Assembly (NCBI GenBank): GCA_013995675.1
Contig: VWRR01000005.1
Location: forward strand, 124,001 to 188,000
Direction: 5' to 3'
Length of the DNA: 64,000 nt
From: Cyanidiococcus yangmingshanensis
Lineage: Eukaryota > Rhodophyta > Bangiophyceae > Cyanidiales > Cyanidiaceae
Notes under the pieces: generated by a model
What the model was told of the DNA's origin: nothing
Database searches by the model: none
The model's input: the letters and a program-made list of their open reading frames with translations, nothing else
Part shown: positions 10,845 to 21,110 of the stretch, piece by piece
Layout: each line of letters opens with the position of its first letter
Position numbering within the stretch: the first letter of the stretch is position 1
Position numbers and translations under genes: made by a program

Positions 10845-11780
10845 TCAAGCAGCGACAGGCAAGTGTACTGCTAGCGCCGCGGGTGCACCTCCTCGTCGCT
10901 TCGAATGGACCACATCGGCAGAGAACTGGGCCATCCAGGCGACCCGCATCTGGCAGTCCAACATGAAAGGCACTCTGCGGCCTGTGGCATGGATGGAACA
11001 GCGCTTGCCCCGATTGGGCACCGACCAGTGCCAGACATCATCTGCAAAGACGACAATGTCGCCGGGATCCATCGCGAGCAACTCAGCATGCGATGCCTGT
11101 AAAGGCGCCTCGGCACTAGTCATGAGGGCGTCACAGAGTGCTGCGCTCGTAAAGGCGCTGGGCATGTCCATAGAAACACCGTAGTTCGCGAGGAAAGCAC
11201 TGAAGTGGGACTCCTCAGACCGCGGCACCATACAGAGTGCACCGTTCAGCCGGGAGACCGGGCCAGAGAGCGGCCCCCAGAGCGCAACAGTCCCTGGCCT
11301 CCGACAGTACTTATCAATTGCATCATAGTCTCGGTCGCGATGGATATCAAATGCCGAATAAATAGATCGTGTCGGTGGCTTACAAATAAACTGCTCATTA
11401 TAGAGGAAGATGCTCGGTTGTGGTGCCTGGTCGAAACAACAGGAGAGCGCCGCCTGTGCGAGCGAGACGACTGCTCGACAGACGCTCGCAGCGGACTCGG
11501 AATCAGCGCTCGTGCTCCACCGAATCTTCGTTAAGTACTCTTCAGCGCTGACGATTCCTGTCGGCGTACGGTCATAGCAGGTAAGTACACCGCCGTGCTG
11601 CGCGAGCAGCGACGGAAAGAGGTTCTCCGTGGCGTAGAGTTGGGCGAAGAGCGCGTCCTCGCTGAGGGCTTGCAACTGCGTCGGTTCTAGAAAGCCTCTC
11701 AACACCAGAAACCCTTTTCGTTGGAGTGTCTCTCGGTCATGAGCTGATAAATGGACTTGGTTGAAGGTCTCGCCAGTCAT
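10845..11780 (-). CDS. Phytanoyl-CoA dioxygenase (PhyH)-family protein
   Basis: This looks like an Fe(II)/2-oxoglutarate dioxygenase. The N-terminus (HDRETLQRKGFLVLRGFL) is the standard PhyH opening. The metal triad is likely H and D of FDIHRDRDY and the distal H of DDVWHWSVPN, with the 2-oxoglutarate arginine in the following NRGKRCSIH segment. ATG 11780 is used because the triplet at 11795 is TTG. The frame is open, about 311 residues. Substrate is unknown: PhyH members act on fatty acyl-CoAs, halogenation targets or secondary metabolites. Confidence 0.75.
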   Translation of the reverse strand: MTGETFNQVHLSAHDRETLQRKGFLVLRGFLEPTQLQALSEDALFAQLYATENLFPSLLAQHGGVLTCYDRTPTGIVSAEEYLTKIRWSTSADSESAASVCRAVVSLAQAALSCCFDQAPQPSIFLYNEQFICKPPTRSIYSAFDIHRDRDYDAIDKYCRRPGTVALWGPLSGPVSRLNGALCMVPRSEESHFSAFLANYGVSMDMPSAFTSAALCDALMTSAEAPLQASHAELLAMDPGDIVVFADDVWHWSVPNRGKRCSIHATGRRVPFMLDCQMRVAWMAQFSADVVHSKRRGGAPAALAVHLPVAA

Positions 11781-12118
11781 ATGTCGCCAAGACAAGACCC
11801 GCAGACAGACCCGTGCGGTGTTGGTCTTCGGCTACAGTTTCGCGCCGTTTCGTTCATACCGACGCACTTTCGATCCGGAACGAGGTAACGCGCAAAGCGT
11901 TTGGCTCTTCTGCGACGGCCTCTACGGAACTGCACCATCAGGTTCAAGTCATCTTGGGTGACACACTCGGATCGAAATAAATTGAGGTTGAGGAAGGTGA
12001 CTGATGGACGGTGGTCGGGCGTACCATTCACTTTGAGAGTGCGAACGTCACGTTGCACGCTATTGCAACTACTGTAGACGGTTGTGATCAGATTTTCTAG
12101 GTGCACGTGCCTTGGAAC

Positions 12119-13348
12119 ATGGCCTCCGACTCGGAACTAGATTTTCCTGCCAATGGCGAAAGAGATACTCGCACGCCAGGGCAAGTTGATGGTGTCAACT
12201 CGGAACGGAAAGGAGCTCTGGGCCGTTTCACTGATCGGGAGCTGGCACAGCTTGAGCAGGGCCTACAGACGGTTTGTGCCGATCTCGGGCTTCCCGCGTG
12301 CCCCAAACAGTTTAACGAACTGGCAACAAAACCGCGTGCTGTTCGTAGGGAGTGCACCCGCCAGAGCCCCGAAGCAGCACGCCTGCTACGCGAATGGGGT
12401 GGTATCTGGAAACGGGTAGCCAGTTTTGTTCCCGGTCGCAACTGGCGACAAGTCTACGACACCGCGCGCCGACGATATGCAGCAAATAACTACCTTGGCG
12501 ACTGGACGGAAGAGCAGCTGGAGCTACTTGAGCGGGCAGTGGAACGATACGGCCCTTGTTGGTCCAAAGTTGCCGAGGAGGTTGGTCGTTTCTCAGCATC
12601 ATGTCGCGACAAATGGCGCCAGTCGTTCGAAAACCGCAGCCGTTTGCGTGGACGCTGGTCAAGTGATGAACGCCGACGACTCCTCGAGGCAGTAAAGAAG
12701 TTTGGCGGCCCCAGGATGGCTGCAGCCACCGACACACCTGCTCGGGAGCATCTCCCGATGAATCGGCAACCTGGAACGAGATGTTCGGGCTCTACCGAGG
12801 CGACATCTGGTGTCGAGGCGCCGCACAAACGACGCCACTCGACGTTGGACACCCATTCCGAAGGGTTTTGGACCCGAGTGGCTGACTATGTGGGAACTCG
12901 CTCTGAATTCCAGTGCCGATGCGAATGGCAGCGACATATGGATCCTCGACGTATCAGCCGTCGAGGGAGTGCTCATCACACCGCGGTACTGAACTGGCAG
13001 TTTCTCGCCGTCCTGGAGAAATATGTTACACCGGATAGGCACCGGCAAGTTCCACGCGATGTTTCCGAAATCCCATGGGGTCAAGTGCATCCTGAACTGA
13101 ATGCATATCGCTGCTATCTCTGGTGGCGACAACTAGTGCAGCGTTTCTATCCGGAATCACCGCTGCTCTCCAGCGACGCACAAGTTCGGAGAAACGCATC
13201 ATTGCTGGAGACGATACGAGAAGTACGCGTTCGTCTTTTACAACAGCATCCGGAGTTGGCGACCCAGTGCGACGGGCGTACCAACCTTGTGTTCCAGACT
13301 GAACCGGCATCGAATGGAAGTTCGCAGGATTTGGTTGAATCCAGCTAG
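12119..13348 (+). CDS. Myb/SANT-repeat DNA-binding protein (REB1/TTF1-like)
   Basis: SANT-type repeats are visible: a degenerate one (WGGIWKRVASFVPGRNWRQVYDTARRR), a good one (GDWTEEQLELLERAVERYGPCWSKVAEEVG, then CRDKWRQSF) and a third opened by an insertion (GRWSSDERRRLLEAVKKFG ... FWTRVADYVGTRSEFQCRCEWQRH). This order resembles REB1/TTF1/DMTF1 proteins, which bind rDNA terminators or promoters. The C-terminal third is charged with no other domain. The ATG at 12119 is preferred over the GTG 18 bases upstream. The frame is open. Confidence 0.75.
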   Translation: MASDSELDFPANGERDTRTPGQVDGVNSERKGALGRFTDRELAQLEQGLQTVCADLGLPACPKQFNELATKPRAVRRECTRQSPEAARLLREWGGIWKRVASFVPGRNWRQVYDTARRRYAANNYLGDWTEEQLELLERAVERYGPCWSKVAEEVGRFSASCRDKWRQSFENRSRLRGRWSSDERRRLLEAVKKFGGPRMAAATDTPAREHLPMNRQPGTRCSGSTEATSGVEAPHKRRHSTLDTHSEGFWTRVADYVGTRSEFQCRCEWQRHMDPRRISRRGSAHHTAVLNWQFLAVLEKYVTPDRHRQVPRDVSEIPWGQVHPELNAYRCYLWWRQLVQRFYPESPLLSSDAQVRRNASLLETIREVRVRLLQQHPELATQCDGRTNLVFQTEPASNGSSQDLVESS

Positions 13349-13677
13349 AAGGGATATTTCTGATGAATGCTCCCGGATGGCGGTGGACTTGCCCGTACCT
13401 AGTCATTTCTAAATCGATGTTTACTCGAAAGCAACCTTGATGTATTGGGTAATTGCTGTCGGTGCTCGTATCCAATTGGTGTGCAGGCTCGTAATCAGCA
13501 TTTTCGCATCGGCGGAGATTGTAACATCCATGAGAACCTCCTGGTCAGCGCTCGCAACATTCCGCATCTCAACGAACACGACAAGGTGATTGCTGCAATG
13601 ATCACATTGCCACCCAGGTCCGGATCTGTAAACGCACGCATCTTGGATGTCAGTCCATGATCGAACGAGGCGCTCGT
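13349..13677. other. Convergent 3' intergenic spacer
   Basis: This spacer lies between the stop codons of the Myb gene (+) and PdxS (-). I see no gene, repeat or clear terminator hairpin. Confidence 0.5.
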
Positions 13678-14652
13678 TTACTGCGCCTGGTGCCTCGAAT
13701 CAGCGGCCCATTTTTGCACGAGTTTGTCCATCTCGATGCCCACCATTGCATCGCCCAGATCTTCGCTGGCCTCTGCCAGAATCTTGGGATCGTTGTAGTT
13801 TGCCACCGCTTTCACGATCGCGCGTGCTCGTTTCGCTGGGTCGGCGCTTTTGAAGATGCCACTTCCAACAAAAACGCCATCCATGCCGAGTTGCATCATG
13901 AGTGCCGCATCAGCAGGCGTCGCAACCCCGCCAGCTGCAAACTGAACAACCGGCAACCGACCCATTTCTTTGGTGCGCTTCACCAGCGCATAACTGGCGC
14001 CGATCTCCTTCGCATACGTGAAGAGCTCGTCATCGTCCATGGTCTGCAGCCGGCGGATTTCGCCCATGACCTGCCGAGCGTGACGCACCGCTTCGACAAT
14101 GTTGCCTGTTCCAGCTTCACCCTTCGTGCGAATGAACGCTGCTCCCTCTTGGATGCGACGTAGCGCTTCACCGAGGTTGCGGCAGCCGCAGACGAACGGT
14201 ACTCGGAATTTGTGTTTGTGAATGTGATGCAGGTCATCGGCAGGCGTCAGTACTTCACTTTCGTCGATATAGTCGACACCAATGGCCTCCAGAATCTGCG
14301 CCTCCACAAAATGTCCGATTCGGGCTTTCGCCATCACGGGAATCGAGACCGCAGCTTTGATGCGCTTGATAAGACCAGGATCACTCATACGAGCGACCTG
14401 TCCTTGTGCTCGAATGTCGGCAGGAATGCGCTCGAGGGCCATCACTGCACAAGCGCCCGCATTCTCTGCAATTTTCGCCTGCTCGGGGGTGACCACGTCC
14501 ATAATGACGCCGCCCTTGAGCATTTGTGCCAGCCCGACTTTGACGGCGAATGTGCCGGCGTGCGCATCACCGTTCAACTGCGGCCAGTCGGCGCGTCCAT
14601 TCACCGCCCGCTCAGTCTCCGCAAACGACACACCGTCAATGTGAGAATTCAT
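13678..14652 (-). CDS. PDX1: Pyridoxal 5'-phosphate synthase subunit PdxS/PDX1
   Basis: A TIM-barrel enzyme that makes PLP from ribose 5-phosphate, glyceraldehyde 3-phosphate and ammonia supplied by PdxT. Conserved features are all present: [27 protein letters not shown], the Schiff-base lysine in [10 protein letters not shown], the second lysine in [11 protein letters not shown], and [18 protein letters not shown] with [12 protein letters not shown] 14652 ([10 protein letters not shown]) fits the normal length of about 324 residues. The frame is open and strongly conserved, a useful contrast to the interrupted genes. Confidence 0.97.
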   Translation of the reverse strand: MNSHIDGVSFAETERAVNGRADWPQLNGDAHAGTFAVKVGLAQMLKGGVIMDVVTPEQAKIAENAGACAVMALERIPADIRAQGQVARMSDPGLIKRIKAAVSIPVMAKARIGHFVEAQILEAIGVDYIDESEVLTPADDLHHIHKHKFRVPFVCGCRNLGEALRRIQEGAAFIRTKGEAGTGNIVEAVRHARQVMGEIRRLQTMDDDELFTYAKEIGASYALVKRTKEMGRLPVVQFAAGGVATPADAALMMQLGMDGVFVGSGIFKSADPAKRARAIVKAVANYNDPKILAEASEDLGDAMVGIEMDKLVQKWAADSRHQAQ

Positions 14653-14933
14653 AACGTTCACGTAATTCAAGAAAAAAAGAGCTTGTCTTACTCGGTGAAT
14701 CAAAGGAGTTCACTCGTTCGCAGCGCACTCGTCACTCCAAAGGTCACTGCGAAAACGTTCCCTGGTGAAACGAATCTAAACAAACTTCAACAGTGACGAC
14801 AACAACTGCACGTACAAACCGGGACGCTTGAGCACTCGAACCCTGCCAAAAACCCCAAAGACAGTTCAGTTTGAGACCGAGTCACCTTTGTTGGAGACGA
14901 AACTCCTCTCTCGAACACGACAAAACTCACTGT

Positions 14934-15320
14934 ATGAGAAGGGATGCGCCCAACGATGAACGAATGGTTGGCTGGCTCAGGGACGCCGTCGTGACGCACG
15001 ACGATCGAACGACGGCCGTCCGTGCTGTCGTGCTGGATGCTCGAGCCGCAGCGGCGCGGAACCGAAGGCGACACGCGCTGGATGCCGTCCTTTCAACGGG
15101 CATCGAGCAGGTTGACGCTCCAGATCCTTGGATTCGTCTCGCACATGAGGACAGAAGCACCACGTCTGGAATGCATGGTGACACATGCTCAACCGTCCAG
15201 AGCAAACAGGCATCCTTCGTTTCGCAGGCCAGGGTTCTGCGTCGGCTGTTTCGAAGCATGCGGCCTTCCATGCCTTGGGAAAACGAATTCGTTCATGGCG
15301 TGCGTGTTTCTGGACAATGA
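14934..15320 (+). CDS. Hypothetical charged protein, C-terminus uncertain
   Basis: From ATG 14934 (MRRDAPNDERMVGWLRDAVV) an Arg/Ala-rich, probably helical protein of about 128 residues is open. The next 200 bases hold frames in both other registers (for example MIGQERELVSIVTHEV around 15317). These could be its continuation, if +1 changes occur here as elsewhere in the window, or unrelated. No family recognised. Confidence 0.35.
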   Translation: MRRDAPNDERMVGWLRDAVVTHDDRTTAVRAVVLDARAAAARNRRRHALDAVLSTGIEQVDAPDPWIRLAHEDRSTTSGMHGDTCSTVQSKQASFVSQARVLRRLFRSMRPSMPWENEFVHGVRVSGQ

Positions 15321-15935
15321 TTGGTCAGGAACGCGAGTTGGTGTCTATCGTCACGCACGAGGTGACACGGACAGATCGTGCACGCATGGATGCGTGATGC
15401 GAGTCAAACGACTTGGGCAGACATTGGATCAGTTTCATGAGTTTGCGCTAGAGTTATGCTGTTTGTTCAATAAAGTTCGTGTATTCGGGTATCTTGAGCT
15501 TTTGGATGGAGCCAGGGCGTGAATATTTACTTGGGGTGCAACGTTCGGGGTTCACTGGGGCGACCGCGGACGCCACCGTAGGGGTGTGGGTCCGCGGACA
15601 CCGACAAGGCGTGCGCGCCAGCACGACGTATCGCTACGACAGCATGCGCGCACCGGTACCTTTGATGGAACGAGTCGTGGCCCTGTCGTAACTGACTGCA
15701 AAGACTGGTTACAAGGCTGGTACGATCAACGGGTGCTGGACGTCTGTCGGCTACGGTCTGCAGGGACGTTAACGCACTTGCGTCAGTGCAGGAGTCGACA
15801 GGCAGAAGAACGCAGACCTGAAGCGGTCGTGGTTCGGCCGCGTTCCGCCGGGCCGTGAGCCCTCGACAAAAGTCACTCGCTTCTAGTATAAGGCAAGGAG
15901 ACGTTGCGCTACCTCTTGCTGGTGCTAACCAGTGC
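15321..15935. other. Upstream region of the amino-acid transporter
   Basis: Short frames only, apart from the possible tail of the preceding hypothetical gene. The last 80 bp before ATG 15936 lie in the same frame as the transporter, but its first ATG is at 15936. Confidence 0.35.
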
Positions 15936-18210
15936 ATGGCTGGCCGAGAGCGAGAACAAGCTGGCGGCGAAACCTCGTCGCGATGGCTTTCCGCCTCGCT
16001 GGGGCGGCTCTGGCGCCCGTTGAGCCGTTCGGCGTTGCCAGCTCCTGGGAACGAATTTATGGGCGCGCCCGACTGGGACTGTCGCTGGACAACCTGGTTT
16101 TATGTCTATTTCATGAGCATCGCCACGGTTCTGGGAACTGGCGTCCTGGGGCTGCCTGTCTCACTGTATCGATGTGGCATCGGCCCCTTTCTGGCATTCT
16201 TCACGGTCACTGCATTTGCTGAATCCTGTGCGGTTGTGATTGCCGTAGAGCTCCTGCAAAGAACGCAAGCGCATACGGGGCTCATTCCGAACATGCGCGA
16301 GGTCGCTGAGTCGAAGGCGTCGGACGGAACAGCTCGTCGACCATCGGGAGTCTTCATGGAAGATAAGCTGGCGGGCACGACCTCGAGCACCGCCACGTCT
16401 AGCAGTGAACTCCATTTCTTTGGGCCATACGCAGCGACTGCACCGGCGCGAAGTCGAGGCGCTTCGGCAGAGCTGGACGGTGCGGGCGATGCATTTTCTA
16501 TGGAGCCAGACGGCGCTGCGATGATCGCTCTGCGGATGCCGCACGCGACTGACGAGCGGCATCGACACAGGTACCTGCCTGCTGCATCAGATGCAGAGCG
16601 TGCAGGAGCGTTCGCCCCAGAGAGAGGCGTCGAGACAAATTCAGCATTGACGGCGCCTTGGACTGCGGTTTCTCACGAGACACCGTCGCTTCCCGTGATG
16701 GCGCGGCTGTTCTTTAAGCAGCGCTGGCTGCGTCTGCTTTTTGAAGCGGCAGTCTATTTGCATTTCATCTCAATCATGATCTCGTACGGACTGGCTGGGC
16801 CGCAAGCTTATGGATCGCTTTTTCGGTCATCATCAGAGGCAGCCCCGAAACAGGCGCTTGCGGGGGCCCTCATCGCTCCAAAGTGGTCCATTGCCCTTTT
16901 CTGCCTCGGTGGCACTGCGCTACTCGTCTTTTTTCTCAGCGCCGTGTTGCCTGTGCTGACCATTGCAACAGGACTCAAGGCGACGCTTTTGGTAGTGATT
17001 GTTCTCGTTGTTGGTATCCTCGGCGCCGAAATCGCCAATCCGTGGCACAACCAAGCGAGCGCCTTCCTAGAGCCGTTCCTCATGGGAACGGTAGCGCTCG
17101 GTGGCCTCACCACGGTCATGCCAGTGACGTACGCTCGACTTGGTGGTGAACCGAGCGCACGTGGCGTCCGCCGTTATCGTGCGGCCGTTATTGCCGGGCT
17201 CGGCACGTGTTACCTGCTCAATGTTGTCTGGTGCATATCCGTGCTTGCCGTTGTGCCACAAACCGCAGAGGACTGGTCAAATCAGATTGGAAATTCGACG
17301 GGGCCATCGCTTGAGATGGCCAATGCGATGGGCGAGATCAGCACGGTGCCACTTATTGCGGCCTTGGAGCGTTATCACGCGAAGGCCGCGCCAGTTGTGG
17401 CGGTGCTTGTGAATATTTTCATTACCATTTCGATAACGGTTTCGTTTCTAGTCATTGGCTCAGGCTTGCGCCACATGATCGACGGAGTCGCCATCGCTTG
17501 GGCGAGTGCGCAAACGCGACATCAATGCAGCACGTCAGACGAAGACGAATCAATACGAAACGGGGGTTCTAATCGCCGAGGTCGTACTGCGCCCGCGCCA
17601 CTTGGAAATGATGGGCCAGCAGAGGACCATGAACGAGATAGCGCTCAGATAGCGGGCGGCTCTCGTACGCGATCGCATCATGGTGCGGGGTCTCGTCCGT
17701 ACCATGCCTTTGAAAAGCGGCCCCCGGAAGTGACACATTACGATGCCGACGAGATCGGTGTCGCGCATATGATCGGTACATCCCGAGATCTCGCTGAAGA
17801 CCTGATCGACCAAAATCGTGACGGCGTTGTTGCGGAGGAATTCACAAATACAGCAACGAGCTACGAGCAGCCTCGTCGTCCAGCTGCGGTTCACCAAAAC
17901 CACCATGCTACGATACGCTTTGTACGCGACACTCTACGGGTTCATTACCTTGATGGCCGTGCTGAATCCGCGCGGATTCTTGGCCGTCATGGAGGGTTTT
18001 GCATCCCTAGGCCTGAACCTCGCCTGTGGTTTCTTCCTAGCGCTGATGCTGTACTTGGCTCGGAACGATCAGCCGACTGGTGTCCCAGAGCCGCTGCAGG
18101 TCCATCATTTGCACTGGATGTGTTATTTTTGTTTTGTTTTCTTTGGCTTGGCTGCGGCATTGGATGCAGCTTGGTGGTTACCGAGACGATTGCTCGCTGA
18201 ACTGCTCTGA
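15936..18210 (+). CDS. AAAP-type amino-acid transporter, last helices in a +1 frame
   Basis: This is a multi-spanning transporter (about 11 helices) of the amino acid/auxin permease type. TM1-2 are around FYVYFMSIATVLGTGVLGLPVSL and FLAFFTVTAFAESCAVV. A long Ser/Ala-rich loop follows. The core helices include MISYGLAGPQAYGSLF and LEPFLMGTVALGGLTTVMP. A second long loop (17500-17860) has an EF-hand-like stretch (DQNRDGVVAEEF). The last two or three helices (LRYALYATLYGFITL, LNLACGFFLALMLYLA, YFCFVFFGLAAALDAAWW) are in the next frame. The join is best placed at 17862 (AGC-T-ACG). Without it the protein would end in a non-hydrophobic tail, losing the conserved final helices. Confidence 0.75.
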
Positions 18211-18795
18211 GCTTGGAGTTGTTGGTCCTCGTCTCGGCGGATAGCATAGAGCATGTGAGGCTCGTATCGGAGCGAAGTGGAATCTGTGGGCTCCACAAAT
18301 AGACGCTCCCGGCAAAACGATCGCTACTGATCGTCATTCGGAGGCGGGAAGCCAGCTGGAACCCGGTCGCCTTCAGGCACCGACGTGAATAAGCACCCGA
18401 TGTGCAAAGATTGGACAAGGCAGGTCGTCTCGCGGTCCGAGATGGAACGACTTGGAGTTTTATCAGCGAGTAGCGCACTTGTAAGCGCGTCGTGAAGCGA
18501 CCATGAATCTGCTATGTTCCAAGGAAAGACCGGCGGCAGCGAATGGTTTCTCTCGAGCAACCCAGGAATGAGGAATGGGTTCGGCGCCTCCGAGAGATAC
18601 TCGGCATGATGCATGCTTTTCTTCGCCTTCAGCTTGAGAGGCCCAAAGAAACCCAGAGACTGTCGCGTTCCTTGGGCTTGCCCATAATGGATAGTACAAC
18701 CTTCGACGACCGATAAAGGTCCCCGTGTTCGTTTTGAGGCAAGCACACCGCTTTATCAATTTGAGGGAAGTGAAGGGAAATGGGCGTATTTTAAA
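18211..18795. other. Intergenic with a possible minus-strand ORF
   Basis: A minus-strand frame at 18324-18746 (about 140 codons) reads like coding sequence (SLGFFGPLKLKAKK, PVFPWNIADSWSLHDALTSALL). It lacks an ATG near its 5' end and has no recognised family. It may be a real gene with its start in another frame. Confidence 0.3.
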
Positions 18796-19240
18796 ATGCA
18801 CGCGCTGGTGCGCGAAACAGGTGGTTACTGCGAAAGCGTCCGGCGCCCGCAATCGTGGGTGCGAGCACGCATTGCTGGTTAAAACCTGCCCTCTCTGATC
18901 CGCAGAGGTATCGTTTCGAGCTCGGGGGACTTGCGGTTGCGGAACGCGCGGCTGCAATCCTTCTGAACGATAGCTCTAGGCGTCTCGGATTTGCACCGGC
19001 GCTCACGTCGAAAGCGCTCGAATGGAGCGAGAACTGGTGGGAGCACGAACACACCCGATGTTATCAAGAACGAATCCGTGACGAGGCGTCCATTTGCCTT
19101 TATCCGCATAGTCGGTGAAGAGAAGAAAGCGCTGGGTTTATCGTTTAAATCGGAGGCCATCAAATATCTGGGGACACAGAAGGATTTAGACGCTTTCGGG
19201 ATCCCGCCTATCCGCACAAATCATTGGAAACCACGATGGT
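18796..19240 (+). CDS. Hypothetical protein built from four frames (+1 rule prediction)
   Basis: From ATG 18796 (MHALVRETGGY) a protein of about 145 residues can be read by skipping a T at 18829 (TAC-T-GCG), 18896 (CTC-TGA-T) and 19035 (AAC-T-GGT). It passes through VAERAAAILLN and FIRIVGEEKKALGLSFKSEA, ending near a stop around 19240 or running antisense into the next gene. The three joins all have the C-T-purine form seen in conserved genes. There is no recognised homologue, so this is a prediction of the rule rather than evidence for it. Confidence 0.3.
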
Positions 19241-20600
19241 GTTGCGTGATATGGACACCAACATGCCAAGCGGCCCCGAGAAACGCGACAGCAAAGATGA
19301 CTGCAACGCCCCATGGCTGTGGCGAAGAGTCGGGCGACTCGTCACATTGGACTTGTTCCGCGTCCGCTTTCACTTGACCTAGACTGGAAGCGACCAGGAT
19401 CGTCTCCTGGACAAACTGCATGGATTGGAAACGGATCAAATGTAGGTGAAGCCGAGCAACCATCGGTTTGATTCGCGCGGCTGCATCCTCGAGCACGGCT
19501 GCAGTCTCGTTGGCAGCGCTCATTTCGAAACCATTATCCGCCTCCTGAGCTGTCTCAGCGTGTCGACGCTCAGTCCGGCATTCGTTATGGACGGGCCATG
19601 TCAGCATCTGCTCGAGCGGCGCGAGCAAACCCTGCTCGAGCAAACAAGGCGCGATCGCTGCCTCCTCGTTGCAGAGCATGTTGAGCAGCAGCCGTAAGCA
19701 TTCTCGTAAGAGTTTCATGACCAAAATAGCGTGCATTGGATGATGCGCGAAACTGGTTTTGACACTAACTTGATCGAAAATGGCGGCGCCCTGGGCCACT
19801 CCAAAACGAATGCAAGACGTGAAGAGCAACAGGTGCGTTTTGAGCACCGCGAGTGCTGGTTCGCCCGCCGCAGCAAGGTTCCCCAGCGCCCCCAGTGCAT
19901 AGTACAACAAATGGAGCGAGTCTGATAGACCCGAGTTGGTCGTTACCGGACTCGGCGACGGTCGTTCAAGGGACGACAAGGATGCAGCGATGGCTGCACA
20001 GAGCCGTTCAAGGAGCAGGGTTCGTGCTGCGAGCGCTGCGCGTCCCTCTGGTGCGGTCGAAAGATCGAAAACCAGCCCGCAAAGGAGCCGCAGAATTTGG
20101 CTGTCTTGGTTAGACCAACGTGTGTAGAGCGATTCGATTAGTGCGTAAATGGACCCTTGGTTACCGAACCGACGCAAGATAGCCATCGCGGGTCGGGTAT
20201 CCGTACAAACCGCTCCGTTCTCGACAGCACCTTCATGATGAGCACCGGCGTGATAGGCGGCCACTTGAACGCTCTGTACCAGTAGATGCGTCAGCGAGGC
20301 GCGCACCAATGCTTCATCGTCAGGGAAAGCTGCCAGGACGCTCAGGAGCACGAACGTGTTCTGCGGGAGCGCACCCAGAGCCTCCCAAATGAGCCGTTTC
20401 TCGAGGCTCTGTGCCCTGTCACCGCTGTTGGGCACCACCAACGCCCTCGTTCCCTCGGGGTGCATCGTGCCCTCGCCACGAGGACGAGCCGCTGATGACA
20501 ACTCATGCCGCACAACCGCTTTCGACGGTGACTTGGCAACCCCAGGCAACGTGAACGTGTTGCACCCGGGCAGGTTCTCTTTATTCTCTGAACGCAACAT
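19221..20600 (-). CDS. Armadillo-like helical protein with C-terminal membrane anchor
   Basis: The protein has about 459 residues, mostly Leu/Ala-rich antiparallel helices typical of ARM/HEAT repeats (for example RRFGNQGSIYALIESLYTRW, LHLLYYALGALGNLAAAG, LRECLRLLLNMLCNEEAAI). A single hydrophobic helix near the end (WGVAVIFAVAFLGAAWHVGV) suggests a tail anchor. ATG 20600 (MLRSENKENLPG) is chosen because the longer frame starts with TTG. The open frame is uninterrupted. The specific family is not recognised. The 3' end meets or overlaps the predicted plus-strand gene at 18796-19240. Confidence 0.6.
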   Translation of the reverse strand: MLRSENKENLPGCNTFTLPGVAKSPSKAVVRHELSSAARPRGEGTMHPEGTRALVVPNSGDRAQSLEKRLIWEALGALPQNTFVLLSVLAAFPDDEALVRASLTHLLVQSVQVAAYHAGAHHEGAVENGAVCTDTRPAMAILRRFGNQGSIYALIESLYTRWSNQDSQILRLLCGLVFDLSTAPEGRAALAARTLLLERLCAAIAASLSSLERPSPSPVTTNSGLSDSLHLLYYALGALGNLAAAGEPALAVLKTHLLLFTSCIRFGVAQGAAIFDQVSVKTSFAHHPMHAILVMKLLRECLRLLLNMLCNEEAAIAPCLLEQGLLAPLEQMLTWPVHNECRTERRHAETAQEADNGFEMSAANETAAVLEDAAARIKPMVARLHLHLIRFQSMQFVQETILVASSLGQVKADAEQVQCDESPDSSPQPWGVAVIFAVAFLGAAWHVGVHITQHHRGFQ

Positions 20601-21110
20601 AGACCAGGCTCTGTGTGTGGACCGCTCCCCTCTGTTGACAGAAAGAGACCGATACGTCACTGGCTTCACCAGAGACAACCACCATCGTCGTTACGAAAAC
20701 GCCTGCGGTCCTAGGGACAGCAGGCCGTTCTGGCTCCTGCGATCCGAACGGCTGGCTGGGAAATTGAATTTCACGCATCGCTGGACGCAAGAACGACGCG
20801 GCGCGTGCTGTTGGCGGAACCAGGGAACAGATACATCCATAGACAAACCAGTCTATGATTGGAATCATTTGGATGGCGATGGGGCAGCGGGGGACGGCGC
20901 GGCCACGGGGACTCGACCTTTGCGGCGACATTGGTTCGGGGCATATCGCTGGTTTCGGACGAAAGCCCCTAGTCTGGAGCTCGTCCAAGACGCGGTTCAA
21001 TCGGTGGCCAAAGAAACGACCTATCTATGCAGAGTTTAGCGTCGCGACCTATCTTCCATTGGTGTCGATATCGCATGGATCGGTTTTGCGATCGTCGGCG
21101 GGAGAACGCC
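20601..21110. other. Intergenic, no supported gene
   Basis: Several plus-strand frames are open here but look like chance frames. I see no domain, repeat or RNA signal. Confidence 0.4.

Noticed and set aside
13980-14796. Open frames on either strand across PdxS
   Set aside because: They mirror the highly biased codons of PdxS and have no recognisable product.
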